Shown: piece by piece, positions 63,956 through 64,000 of the stretch
Layout: each line of letters begins with the position of its first letter
How positions within the stretch are numbered: the stretch's first letter is position 1
Source: Trichobilharzia szidati
Lineage: Eukaryota; Platyhelminthes; Trematoda; Strigeidida; Schistosomatidae
Length of the DNA: 64,000 nucleotides
NCBI GenBank assembly: GCA_944472155.2
Contig: OX235273.1
Span: 104,616,582 to 104,680,581, forward strand
Direction: 5' to 3'
The notes under the pieces: model-generated
What the model was told of the DNA's origin: nothing
Database searches by the model: none
What the model saw: only the letters and a program-made list of their open reading frames with translations
Made by a program: the position numbers and the translations under genes

Positions 63956-64000
63956 ATGTACAGGGGAAACACAGTAACATGGATATAGGAAATTACAAAG

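Overview
The window looks like gene-poor, repeat-dense nuclear DNA of a flatworm, most probably a schistosome or close blood-fluke relative. Evidence: AT-rich sequence, GT-AG introns, many broken Penelope-like elements (PLEs) with GIY-YIG endonuclease tails, two non-LTR LINE families, and several tRNA-headed SINE families, two of which carry hammerhead-ribozyme (HHR) folds of the kind known from the schistosome Sm-alpha repeats. The species assignment is inference; no marker gene is present. Family names used here (SINE-A to D, LINE-A/B, PLE-1 to 9) are local labels.

Two host genes are supported, both on the minus strand and both incomplete. (1) A P-loop kinase-like gene resembling the NEDD4-binding-protein-2-like (N4BP2L) family has its start exon at 32486-32685 and its next exon at 9395-9528. 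The splice phases match across a 22,957-bp intron that holds most of the repeats in the window. (2) A 966-bp in-phase exon at 61869-62834 encodes 322 residues of Pro/Ser/Asn/Gln-rich sequence from an unidentified protein.

Layout: 1-9,390 holds PLE, LINE and SINE remnants downstream of the known exons of gene 1. 9,395-32,685 is gene 1 with its giant intron; inside it lie a Penelope RT/GIY-YIG cluster with two segmental duplications (19.9-20.8 with 25.1-26.1 kb; 24.1-25.1 with 26.7-27.6 kb) and several palindromic SINE dimers. 32.7-52.9 kb is a mosaic of nested repeats. 52.9-55.6 kb is a microsatellite-rich block without recognised repeats, possibly UTR or intergenic. 55.7-61.8 kb holds LINE-B and PLE remnants, including a PLE fragment between inverted terminal repeats with a perfect 12-bp target-site duplication (TSD). 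61.9-62.8 kb is the second host exon, followed by a LINE-B 3' end to the window edge.

Main themes: SINE insertions are often head-to-head inverted dimers bounded by one TSD, so they moved as palindromic units. PLE copies are commonly flanked by inverted copies of their terminal repeat (pLTR), and in the 58.97-59.84 kb element the coding fragment sits directly between the two arms. HHR-like folds occur in SINE-A, SINE-B and PLE-2, with paired-base changes in stem I between copies. SINE-C ends in the same hairpin tail as LINE-A, suggesting it is mobilised by LINE-A. I saw no intact autonomous element, no CRISPR array, no rRNA and no convincing standalone tRNA gene.
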